Shown: positions 1 to 7,887 of the stretch, in pieces
Position numbering within the stretch: position 1 is the first letter of the stretch
Layout: every line of letters begins with the position of its first letter
Origin: DATFWC01 sp045801465
Lineage (GTDB): Bacteria > Pseudomonadota > Alphaproteobacteria > Rhizobiales > Xanthobacteraceae
DNA: 17,883 bases
Direction of reading: 5' to 3'
Assembly: GCA_045801465.1 (NCBI GenBank)
Contig: JBJMSU010000146.1
Coordinates: 1 to 17,883, forward strand
Translations under genes and position numbers: made by a program
The notes under the pieces: generated by a model
Seen by the model: the letters and a program-made list of their open reading frames with translations, nothing else
Told to the model about the DNA's origin: nothing
Database searches by the model: none

Positions 1-1079
<1,079 letters not shown>

Positions 1080-1098
1080 TGTTGAACGTCGCGGCAGC

Positions 1099-2208
1099 CT
1101 ATTTCTGACGCGGCTGCTTCAGCTCCTGGCCGGCGCTTGTCAGGCGCCCGGCGCGTTGGCCGGTGACGGCTTCGAGCAGCGTGCGGGCAGCATTCCGTAC
1201 CTCTTCCTGAAAAGCGTGATCGACATCCAGCTCCTGATGGCTGGTGGCATACGGCTTCCAATAGCCGATATAGCGGTCCACTTCGGCAAGGGGACCGGCC
1301 GGAATCAGATGCATGTAGCACAACCAGTCGGAAAGGCTGCGCCGCACGTTTTCCGGTCCCTCGACATCGCCATGGACGATGACCGAGAACAGCCGTCCGG
1401 CAAGATGGCGCGGATAATCCCAGCCGGCGAGCTCGATCTCCTTCGCACGTTTGGCATCCTTGCCGTGAGTGAGTGACGGGTCGGGATTTCCGCCATCGGC
1501 GCAGACGAGCCGGTCCATCATCAGCTTCACCGGCGAGGAGACCTGATACCAATTGACCGGCGTCACGATCATGATGCCGTGGGCGGCCACCCACATCGGA
1601 AAGATGTCGTTCATCCAGTCCTGCGTCTGTCCGAGCGAATAGTTCGGATAGCAGGAGCACGGCCAGTGACATAGCGCGGGTGACGTCGAGAAGCAGGCCT
1701 TGCATGGATGAATGTGGCGACCGTATTCGGAGGCCAGCCGGTGCAGCTCGAGCACTTCGACTTCCACGTTGGGCGCTGCTGCAATCACGTCGCGCGCGAT
1801 CTCGACCAGCCGCGAGGATTTCGACATCTCGCTCGGGCAGGTGTGTTCGCTGCGCGACGAGCCGCTGATGAGAAGGAAGCGGGCTGGCCCGTTCGAGTCG
1901 TCATGCCGGAGCTGCGCCGCCTTCACGGCCTCATGCGCGGCGATCCAGTCGATGGCGAGGTCATAGTCGGGATCGTGGAAACCCGGGCCGGCCTTGCGCG
2001 TCCGCGGGGCCTTGCGGTGATGGCTGTAGGCATCCCAGGCTGCCGTCGTGAGGCGCTCAAGCTCGCGCGACAATGAGTCGAATGCCGGGTCCTGAAACTG
2101 GCTGCGGAAGCGGCGGCTGAATTCGCCTTCGTCGAGCCGTGGATCGGACGTGCCCTTGCGCGGCTCGGTCGCTTGATCGCCGGACGTGGCTGGTTTTGCT
2201 GCATTCAT
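1099..2208 (-). CDS. Flavodoxin-fold NAD(P)H-dependent oxidoreductase with Cys-rich loop
   Basis: Predicted 369-aa cytosolic flavoprotein. Residues 111-120 (FLLISGSSRS) resemble the FMN phosphate-binding loop of the NADPH-dependent FMN reductase/flavodoxin-like family, and residues 212-233 (IMIVTPVNWYQVSSPVK) match the second flavin loop of that fold. The start at 2208 is chosen because AGAGAGG lies about 6 nt upstream; the open frame continues to 2646 but lacks homology-like sequence there and runs under the divergent Sel1 gene. Two features are unusual: a charged N-terminal extension of about 110 residues, and five cysteines between 169 and 186 (CxxC-x7-CxxxCxC), placed where iron-sulfur flavoproteins of this fold carry their cluster. 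The substrate is unknown. Family assignment is good; the Fe-S idea is inference. Confidence 0.88.
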   Translation of the reverse strand: MNAAKPATSGDQATEPRKGTSDPRLDEGEFSRRFRSQFQDPAFDSLSRELERLTTAAWDAYSHHRKAPRTRKAGPGFHDPDYDLAIDWIAAHEAVKAAQLRHDDSNGPARFLLISGSSRSEHTCPSEMSKSSRLVEIARDVIAAAPNVEVEVLELHRLASEYGRHIHPCKACFSTSPALCHWPCSCYPNYSLGQTQDWMNDIFPMWVAAHGIMIVTPVNWYQVSSPVKLMMDRLVCADGGNPDPSLTHGKDAKRAKEIELAGWDYPRHLAGRLFSVIVHGDVEGPENVRRSLSDWLCYMHLIPAGPLAEVDRYIGYWKPYATSHQELDVDHAFQEEVRNAARTLLEAVTGQRAGRLTSAGQELKQPRQK

Positions 2209-2488
2209 CGCGGCCTCTCTGCGGGCAGGGCACTGAAGGTGCCGCTCATGCCGGCTAACCGGCATCGCCCCGATCTTCAACAAACGGAGAAAGGGCGCCA
2301 TTTGATCCTTCGACGAGGTCGGCCCGATGCAGCCCGTAGCAGCCCGCAGGGCGGCATAGCGAAGCGTATTCCGCCGACAAGAACCGAGTCCGGCGCAATA
2401 CGCTTCGCCATTGCGCCCGATGTGCTTGCCCCGCGTGGGCTGCATGCCTATGTGCTGGCGAGCCGGGGTCCATTGGGGAGTATCGGCG

Positions 2489-3274
2489 ATGTTGTTGCCG
2501 CGATTCCGATCCGCCAAAGCTCGGGAAACCGCAGCCCTGGAGCAGCGCGTTTCGGCCTTGCAGACGGCGCTGCAGCAGTGCGGACAAGCGGCCAAACGGC
2601 TGAGGACATTCAGGCGCGAGGCCATCGCGGCCGGCGCCGTCCTCATGCTGGCGCTCGGCTTCGCGCTTGGTGTCTATCGTGAGCCGCTCGCGCAATCGGT
2701 GACGAGCCTGGCGCAGGCGGTCGGCTTTGCGAAAGCGCCGTTGTTCGGTGTCGATGCCGCCTCCGCGGCCTATCAGAACGGCGACTACACGACAGTGCTG
2801 CGGCTCACCCGTCCGCTCGCCGCGGAGGGCGATGTTCGCGCCCAGTCCTTGCTCGGGCTCGTCCACTACCGCGGCCGGGGCGTGCCGCAGGACTACGGTG
2901 AAGCGGCGACGTGGTTTCGCCGCGCTGCCGACCAGGGCGACGCGAACGCCCAGTTCTACCTTGGGGTCATGTCTTCCGCCGGCCAGGGCGTGCCGCAGGA
3001 CTTCGCCGAGGGGGTGAAATGGTTTCGTCTGGCCGCCGATCAGGGCGACCCGCAAGCCCAGTACAATCTCGGACTCTCCTACGCCAAGGGTGAACTTGGG
3101 GAACCGGATAATGTGAGCGCGTATATGTGGTTCAATCTTGCCGCCGCGCGCTTCCAGGGGACCGACACCCGTCGCCACGCCGCCATCTCCGGTCGCGACG
3201 TGGCGGCGAGCAAGATGACGCAGGAGCAGATCGCCGAAGCGCAGAAGCGCGCGCGCGAGTGGCGACAGAAATAG
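2489..3274 (+). CDS. Membrane-anchored Sel1-repeat protein
   Basis: A 261-aa protein. Residues 9-40 are a short, probably coiled-coil cytosolic segment, and residues 45-63 are one hydrophobic span followed by a repeat domain. At least three Sel1-like (TPR-related) repeats are visible at about 95-205, with the motifs AQSLLGLVHYRGRGVPQDY, AQFYLGVMSSAGQGVPQDF and AQYNLGLSYAKGELGEPDN, each followed by WFRRAADQGD-like helices. Such repeats are protein-interaction scaffolds. With a single N-terminal span and no signal peptidase site, the repeats are probably periplasmic but tethered. The start at 2489 is favoured over the upstream Met codons because GGGGAG ends 8 nt before it and the earlier residues are Cys/Trp-rich and unlike protein. 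It is transcribed divergently from the flavoprotein gene, with 280 bp between them. Confidence 0.9.
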   Translation: MLLPRFRSAKARETAALEQRVSALQTALQQCGQAAKRLRTFRREAIAAGAVLMLALGFALGVYREPLAQSVTSLAQAVGFAKAPLFGVDAASAAYQNGDYTTVLRLTRPLAAEGDVRAQSLLGLVHYRGRGVPQDYGEAATWFRRAADQGDANAQFYLGVMSSAGQGVPQDFAEGVKWFRLAADQGDPQAQYNLGLSYAKGELGEPDNVSAYMWFNLAAARFQGTDTRRHAAISGRDVAASKMTQEQIAEAQKRAREWRQK

Positions 3275-3278
3275 TCTC

Positions 3279-3299
3279 GGGGCATGGTCGCGTCGCCCC
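3279..3299. terminator. Weak hairpin between convergent genes
   Basis: GGGGC and GCCCC are separated by 11 nt in the 35-bp gap between the Sel1 and Bug-type genes. It could serve as a bidirectional transcript end, but the stem is only 5 bp and no T-tract follows. Confidence 0.25.
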
Positions 3300-3309
3300 C
3301 CAGGTCCAA

Positions 3310-4287
3310 TCACTGCGTCAGCTTGGCAATCCGCTCCAAGGCCGGCTTCCACATCTCCTGCTGGTCGCGGACGAAGGCCGTCACCTCGGCGGCCGACATC
3401 GGCCGCGCGTAGGCGCCGCGTCCGGCCAGCTTGGCCTTGAAGTCGGCATCGCCGAGCACGGTGCGCAGGTCCTGACTCACCTTGGCGATGATCGCCTCCG
3501 GCGTGCCGCGCGGCGCCACCACGGCCTGCCAGCCGCTGGCGACGAAACCGGGCAGGGTTTCCGCCACCGTCGGAAGGTCGGGCACGCTCGGCAGACGCTC
3601 CGTCGCGGCGACCGCAAGCGCCTTGAGCGAGCCCGAGGCAAACGCGCCGGCAAGCCCGGTATAGCCTTCGATGATCACCGGGACGCGGCCGCTGATGACA
3701 TCGGCCACCGCCTGCGAGCCGCCGCTATAGGGCACCATCTGCAGCTTGATGCCGGTGCGCAATTGCAACAACTCGCCGGTGAGATGCGTGAGCCGGCCGA
3801 TGCCGGTCACCGCATAGGAAATCTGATCGGGCCGTTCTCGGGCGAGCGCGATCAGCTCGGGCAGCGTATTGACGCCGAGCGTCGGCGAGACGCCGATCGC
3901 CATGGGCTGGTCCGCCGTGAATCCAATCGGCGCGAAATCGCGCGGCAGCTCGAGCGGAAGATTGGGCGCCTTGCCGGGCACCGCCAGGAACACCGAGAGG
4001 GCGGGCGCGTAAAGGGTGTAGCCGTCCGGGACGGCGTCGGCGGCAATCCGCGCCGAGATGGCACCGCCGGCACCCGGCTGGTTGACGACCAGAACCTGCT
4101 GGCCCCAGTGCTGGCTCAAGCCATCGGCAATGATGCGCAAGCCCACATCCACCGCGCTGCCGGGCGAGGAGTCGGAAATGAGCTTCACCGCTCTTACTGG
4201 ATAATTTTCGGCCTGGGCATGCGCTTCATGGGCCGCGCTCGCGAGGGCGAGCAGGCATATCGCCAAGCCACGTCGGTAAGGCGTCAT
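3310..4287 (-). CDS. Bug-family (TctC-type) tripartite tricarboxylate transporter substrate-binding protein
   Basis: Periplasmic solute-binding protein of 325 aa, a normal length for the family. A Sec signal peptide is visible (basic MTPYRRG, hydrophobic core, cleavage near AHA at residue 24), followed by the mature start NYPVRAVKLI. Family hallmarks are PGSAVDVGLRIIADGLS (42-58), VVNQPGAGG (67-75) and PDGYTL (87-92). The ligand is probably a carboxylate but cannot be read from sequence. The start at 4287 has GGGAGAG about 5 nt upstream. No TctA/TctB permease genes are adjacent, as is common for the expanded Bug family in Bradyrhizobium-like and Bordetella-like genomes. Confidence 0.94.
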   Translation of the reverse strand: MTPYRRGLAICLLALASAAHEAHAQAENYPVRAVKLISDSSPGSAVDVGLRIIADGLSQHWGQQVLVVNQPGAGGAISARIAADAVPDGYTLYAPALSVFLAVPGKAPNLPLELPRDFAPIGFTADQPMAIGVSPTLGVNTLPELIALARERPDQISYAVTGIGRLTHLTGELLQLRTGIKLQMVPYSGGSQAVADVISGRVPVIIEGYTGLAGAFASGSLKALAVAATERLPSVPDLPTVAETLPGFVASGWQAVVAPRGTPEAIIAKVSQDLRTVLGDADFKAKLAGRGAYARPMSAAEVTAFVRDQQEMWKPALERIAKLTQ

Positions 4288-4630
4288 GTTTCTCTCCCGG
4301 GATGCCGTCGTTCTGCTGCGGCGGCCACGGATGGTCTCCGGGACTTTACCGCAATTATCCACCTCAGTCCGGGTGGGCGTGCGGGTGAACGTGACGCTCG
4401 GCATTCCCGCTGGTCGCGCTATCTATGACCTCATGGGGTCGACGACCTGCTGGACCTGCCGGCATCGAGGCGTTCGCCTGGGTCCAAGAGCAACTTCGTC
4501 GCAACGGCGGCCAACAACCTGAAAAAGCGCATGGGCCGGCGGACCCGATGGACATGCATTGCGGCATCGCCAGGGTCTGCGCGAACGACTGAAGATCTCA
4601 CCGTTCCTGTAAGCCGCCACGGTCCTCGAC
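4288..4630. other. Intergenic region upstream of Bug gene, no convincing gene
   Basis: 343 bp lie between two minus-strand genes. It must hold the promoter of the Bug-type gene; GATAAT on the minus strand near 4357 is a plausible -10 box. Several overlapping open frames on both strands (for example a 55-codon one at 4425-4592) have no ribosome-binding site or recognisable sequence. A minus-strand GGAAC-N15-CGTT at 4584-4607 resembles an EcfG promoter but is one base short in spacing. Confidence 0.5.
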
Positions 4631-5062
4631 TCAGTCGGCGGGAAACAGCCCTGATGGCGGGCACACGACCATGTCGCGGACGCGCCAGCCATAGTCGTCG
4701 GAGATCTGCACGCGGCGCACTTGGCAGTTCGGCGGCAGGCCCGGGGCATATTCGTAGAGCGGCACGCCCGCATCGAGCGTGGAGGCGCCGAAGGTCCAAC
4801 TCGGTTGCCGTAAGCCCAGGGGCCGCCGCCCGTGCGCAGCGCCGTGGCGGCTTAGCGCACCGCCGCGCCCATGGACGGCTCCGCTGCGCCGCGCAAGTCC
4901 GCTGCGCGGGCCTGCGACGGAGCTGCCGCGGAAGCCGCCGCCAGCGCCGGCGCCTCGCGCAGTGCTGACCCCACTGCCGACACGCGCGCAAGCAATATCC
5001 GCCGTGAGCAGCGCAGTGCCGATCGCCGCTGCGGCGACCATTGCGAGCATCGTTTTGCTCAT
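4631..5062 (-). CDS. Small secreted Gly/Arg-rich protein, unknown function
   Basis: A 143-aa hypothetical protein. Residues 1-26 look like a Sec signal peptide (MSKTMLAMVAAAAIGTALL core, cleavage near ACA). Residues 28-82 are low-complexity Gly/Ala/Arg/His. The C-terminal part (86-143) is normal, structured-looking sequence with two cysteines, C113 and C134, that could form a disulfide in the periplasm (PNCQVRRVQISDDYGWRVRD and MVVCPP). The start is well supported by AAGGAG 6 nt upstream. The C-terminal block resembles short secreted proteins of Rhizobiales, but I cannot name a function. Confidence 0.72.
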   Translation of the reverse strand: MSKTMLAMVAAAAIGTALLTADIACARVGSGVSTARGAGAGGGFRGSSVAGPRSGLARRSGAVHGRGGALSRHGAAHGRRPLGLRQPSWTFGASTLDAGVPLYEYAPGLPPNCQVRRVQISDDYGWRVRDMVVCPPSGLFPAD

Positions 5063-5427
5063 GTGCGCTCCTTCGGCCGGACTGGAAGAGCCACCTTATC
5101 AGGACTGCGACCGGGTGCGAACAAGGACGGAAGGAGGCCTGTGCCGTGTTGGGTTTGCGAGTCCGGAATTTTGCCCGCCGCCATAGTTCTGGTCATCGCG
5201 CTTTGTGCGCGTTGCCGCGATCGGTGCTGCCGCAATCAATTCGATTCGGGTATTTTGGCTGGCAGCTGCATATATCGGGCTCGAACTCGCCGCCGCTGCT
5301 GATCGGTTCCTTGGGCCTGATCGCCGGGTTCGGACTTACCCGATTCGCGGCGTGGCTGTTCTGCCAAAAGGGTGCCGTCAACTGAGAGCATGCCCATTCC
5401 AACGGGACGGGACATGCTCGATGACGA
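5063..5427. other. Intergenic region, no convincing gene
   Basis: 365 bp upstream of the small secreted gene and downstream of the metalloprotease gene. It should contain the promoter of the former, and it holds the hairpin at 5386-5419. Plus-strand open frames here (for example 5041-5385, ending in a hydrophobic stretch) lack a ribosome-binding site and overlap each other, so none is called. Confidence 0.5.
5386..5419 (-). terminator. Hairpin downstream of metalloprotease gene
   Basis: GAGCATGCCC pairs with GGGACATGCTC (7 bp plus 3 bp around a single bulged A) just 8 bp beyond the stop codon of the minus-strand gene at 5428. It is a good transcript-end structure, but no clear U-tract follows it on the minus strand. 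Confidence 0.5.
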
Positions 5428-6375
5428 TCAACTCGCCTGCGCGTCGCCCAGGCCGAAACGCGGGTTCGGGTCGCCGTTATTGGCAATATGGGCGGCGAAT
5501 CCGGCATAGCTCGACGGATTGAACAGCGAGCGATCGGCAGTCTGCGTGTCATAGGCCGGCTCGAACTCCGAGACGTGCACGGCCCTATTGCCGGAGAGCC
5601 CGCTAAAATCGACGGAATGCATGCCCTCGTGAATGAGGATCGCGGCGCGCGAATGCGGTCCGATGCGGTCGCCGCAAGGCGCATTGAAGTCAAGGAAGGC
5701 CGGCCCGAAGCGGACGCGACGCGATCCCGTATTCGACTCCGCCGGAGTCCTGATACCGTTGACCGGGATGCCGTCCTCGAACGTCGTGGCGCTCGAATTG
5801 AGCACGGCGGCGAGGTTGGTGAAGGTGGTGATGATATGGTCGAGATCGGCTTTTCTGCGCGCGCGCCGAATTCCGTCACCCGCCGAGCCCGGCGGCAGCA
5901 GGCGAAAATGGACGCGCAGCGCATCGTCGACGAGCGGCGCAACCGTGTCCGGCAGGCTACCGGCGCGGAGAAAGGTCAGGCTCAGCAGGCTCGATGAGAT
6001 CTTGCCAACCGCCCGGGGCACGTCGGTACGGGCGAGCGCGGCGCCGAAGTGACCGGCGTTGGTCGTGTAGAACGTGTTGCTTTCCCGGTCGAGCCGGCTG
6101 ACGACTTCCCGGCCGGCGATGCCGGTGTCCTGACTGAGGCCAAATCGTCCCTCGCACGCCCTGACGGCCGCCTGCGTCTCGCCCATGTAATTGCTATTCT
6201 GAACGCCCGAGTTCTCGTCGACGCCGTGATGCGGCACGTCGAAACCGTTGAGGATCAGCGCCGCCTGCAACAGGTGCACGTGTTGCCCGGCGGCGCCGGG
6301 CTTTATCGCCGGGTTGTTATTCTCGGCGCTCTGGATGCGAGCATTGTCCTGCCATCCGGCCCACGACAGCGTCAT
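5428..6375 (-). CDS. Peptidoglycan-binding-like protein with HExxH metallopeptidase domain (M35/aspzincin-like)
   Basis: A 315-aa protein. Residues 25-96 resemble a PG-binding-1-type helical domain (PGAAGQHVHLLQAALILNGF, then TQAAVRACEGRFGL), which usually binds cell-wall peptidoglycan. Residues 244-297 hold a zinc-protease signature: HEGMH at 249-253, then EFEPAYDTQ and NPSSYAGFAAHI. The last block resembles the NADSYA segment that follows the third zinc ligand in aspzincins (deuterolysin and lysine-specific metalloendopeptidases). A glutamate or aspartate in EFEPAYD may be that ligand. No signal peptide is visible, so export, if any, would use another route. The start at 6375 has GGGGAGA 5 nt upstream; the frame is open to 6447 without a better site. 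A near-perfect dyad lies 204 bp upstream. Confidence 0.8.
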   Translation of the reverse strand: MTLSWAGWQDNARIQSAENNNPAIKPGAAGQHVHLLQAALILNGFDVPHHGVDENSGVQNSNYMGETQAAVRACEGRFGLSQDTGIAGREVVSRLDRESNTFYTTNAGHFGAALARTDVPRAVGKISSSLLSLTFLRAGSLPDTVAPLVDDALRVHFRLLPPGSAGDGIRRARRKADLDHIITTFTNLAAVLNSSATTFEDGIPVNGIRTPAESNTGSRRVRFGPAFLDFNAPCGDRIGPHSRAAILIHEGMHSVDFSGLSGNRAVHVSEFEPAYDTQTADRSLFNPSSYAGFAAHIANNGDPNPRFGLGDAQAS

Positions 6376-6751
6376 GAGTGTCTCCCCAGGCTCCCACCAG
6401 CAACGTGGCGATCCGCGATGCGGCGGGGCTTGTTTCCCTCTCATCAAGTCTCCGTGATTAGTCGCTGCCGAGGCTACCTCGGTTCAGTGAACGCGCGCGG
6501 CCTCGCGCGAACCGCGACATCATCGGCAAGGCCGGCAGCAGCGCAAGGAACGTGAGGCAGCCGGCAATGGCCGCGTTTTGTGACGTGAGTCACACCGATT
6601 TCGCGTCCGCATCCTTGCTGGCAGGCTGATTCAGCCGAGCCTCAGATCTTCCTGACGGTGACCTGCGGGTAAAGGGCGTGAACGTTTCGATCGATCCGGC
6701 ACGCGCCCCGACGGACGCGAGGCGATCTCGGCACGGCAACCAAGAACGCAA
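6376..6751. other. Intergenic region with regulatory dyad
   Basis: 376 bp between the TRAP-binding-protein gene stop and the metalloprotease start, both on the minus strand. Apart from the dyad at 6579-6594 and the presumed metalloprotease promoter, I see no gene. Open frames here are antisense shadows. Confidence 0.5.
6579..6594. promoter_or_regulatory. Crp/Fnr-type operator candidate
   Basis: TGTGACGTGAGTCACA: 6-bp arms TGTGAC/GTCACA around a 4-bp centre. It matches the TGTGA-N6-TCACA consensus of CRP-type regulators exactly. It lies 204 bp upstream of the metalloprotease start codon, and a sister site with the same TGAC-N4-GTCA core precedes the pseudocaspase gene (17509-17524). The sequence is seen directly; the binding protein is inferred. 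Confidence 0.55.
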
Positions 6752-7732
6752 TCAGTTCTTCTTGTAGGCCTCGACCACGGCCCATCCGTCGGCACCTGCC
6801 TTGCGCAGCCATTCGGCCGTCAGTTGCTCGCCGACCTGCTTCAGGCCTGCCGCGAGCCCGTCTTCGGGCGGGAGCACCTTCAACCCGTTCTTCGCAAGCT
6901 CACCGAGATACCAGCGGTTTTTTTCCTGCGATGCGGCCCAGCCGCGCAGCTCCGCGGCTGCGGCTGCTTTGAGCACCGCTGCCTGCGTCGGCTCGTCCAG
7001 TTGATCGAACACCGCTTTGTTGACGAACGTGATGTTCTTCGGGATCCATGCTTGCGCGTCGTAGAAATAGGTCATGTACTCCCACGCCCGGCTGTCGTAG
7101 CCGGTCGCGCTGGACGTCATGAAAGCGTTGATCAATCCCGTGGCGAGCGCCCGCGGTAAATCGGCTGCCTGGACCGTGACTGGATGCGCGCCGACAATCT
7201 CCGCAATGCGCGTCGTTCCGGCGTTATACGCGCGCCAGAACAAGCCCTTCATGTCGGCAAGCGTACTGATCGGCCTTTTGGCATAGATCCCCTGCGGCGG
7301 CCACGGCACCGCGAACAGCACCATCAGCCCGTGCGCTGCAAACTTTCTCTCGATGGATGGTTTGGAGACGACCCACAATTTCTTCGCGTCGTCGAAGCTC
7401 GTGGCAAGAAAGGGTACGACGTCGACGCCAAACATCGGGTCGTCGGCTTCGTGCAGCGAGATGAGGACCTCCCCCATCTGCGCGCGGCCGATCTGCACGA
7501 CGCGCTTGATCTCCGGCGCCGTATATAGAGCGGCGCCGGGGTGCACGGTGATCACAAGCTTTCCGGCAGTTGCGCCGGCAATATCCTGCGCGAACGCAGC
7601 GAGATTGTCGGCATGAAAATTTGTCGCCGGATAAGCCGAAGGGAGAATCCACCGGCTCTGCGCCTTCGCCTGCTCGGCGGCGCCCAGCACCAGCGTTGCC
7701 AGAATGAGCGGGGTGATCCGGACGAGCATCAT
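6752..7732 (-). CDS. TRAP transporter solute-binding protein, DctP family
   Basis: A 326-aa periplasmic binding protein. The signal peptide is residues 1-24 (hydrophobic LILATLVLGAA, cleavage near AKA-QS). Family features are FAQDIAGATAGKLVITVHPGAALY, VQIGRAQMGEVLIS, MKGLFWRAYN and FVNKAVFDQLDEPTQAAVLKAA; the arginine in WRAYN corresponds to the carboxylate-binding Arg of DctP proteins. The ligand is probably an organic acid. Two adjacent Met codons (7732 and 7729) compete: AGGA lies 5 nt before the second, so 7729 may be the true start. No DctQ/DctM membrane genes are in the window. It is divergent from the amine oxidase gene. Confidence 0.92.
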   Translation of the reverse strand: MMLVRITPLILATLVLGAAEQAKAQSRWILPSAYPATNFHADNLAAFAQDIAGATAGKLVITVHPGAALYTAPEIKRVVQIGRAQMGEVLISLHEADDPMFGVDVVPFLATSFDDAKKLWVVSKPSIERKFAAHGLMVLFAVPWPPQGIYAKRPISTLADMKGLFWRAYNAGTTRIAEIVGAHPVTVQAADLPRALATGLINAFMTSSATGYDSRAWEYMTYFYDAQAWIPKNITFVNKAVFDQLDEPTQAAVLKAAAAAELRGWAASQEKNRWYLGELAKNGLKVLPPEDGLAAGLKQVGEQLTAEWLRKAGADGWAVVEAYKKN

Positions 7733-7784
7733 GGTCCTGCCATCTCCATGCTCCCAGCAGGACGAAGCCCATCTTGAAGCGGGT

Positions 7785-7810
7785 GCGCGCGACACTTTAG
7801 CATCGCGCGC
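7785..7810. promoter_or_regulatory. Inverted repeat in divergent promoter region
   Basis: GCGCGCGA and TCGCGCGC form a perfect 8-bp inverted repeat around CACTTTAGCA, in the 155-bp gap between the TRAP-binding-protein and oxidase genes. The right arm ends 3 bp before a CATAAT box, so the dyad covers the -35 zone of the oxidase promoter. This is a likely operator able to act on both genes. Confidence 0.5.
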
Positions 7811-7813
7811 TGT

Positions 7814-7819
7814 CATAAT
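7814..7819 (+). promoter_or_regulatory. Candidate -10 box of oxidase gene
   Basis: CATAAT matches 5 of 6 positions of TATAAT and lies 68 nt before the start codon. A half-matching -35 (GCGACA at 7789) is 19 bp upstream and inside the inverted repeat. Confidence 0.35.
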
Positions 7820-7887
7820 CACGCTCGGCATTGGGCTCCGCGGCGGCATCCCGCCGCGATTGCGCTCAACGACCAGGAGGCGGACCG

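Noticed and set aside
1085..1125. Terminator for asnS formed by GCAGCC and GGCTGC
   Set aside because: Short stem with a 12-nt loop overlapping the 3' coding end of the convergent gene and no T-tract.
2209..2646. N-terminal extension of the flavoprotein frame to 515 aa
   Set aside because: The extension overlaps the divergent Sel1 gene and its promoter, is not protein-like, and a good AGAGAGG site precedes the ATG at 2208.
3127..4428. 433-codon plus-strand open frame
   Set aside because: Arg/His-rich shadow lying antisense to the Bug-type gene, as expected in GC-rich DNA.
4425..4592. 55-codon plus-strand frame in the gap upstream of the Bug gene
   Set aside because: No ribosome-binding site and no recognisable family; competing frames on the other strand look equally good.
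4584..4607. Second EcfG promoter (GGAAC-N15-CGTT, minus strand)
   Set aside because: Spacing is 15 rather than 16-17 and it lies 300 bp from the nearest start codon; probably chance.
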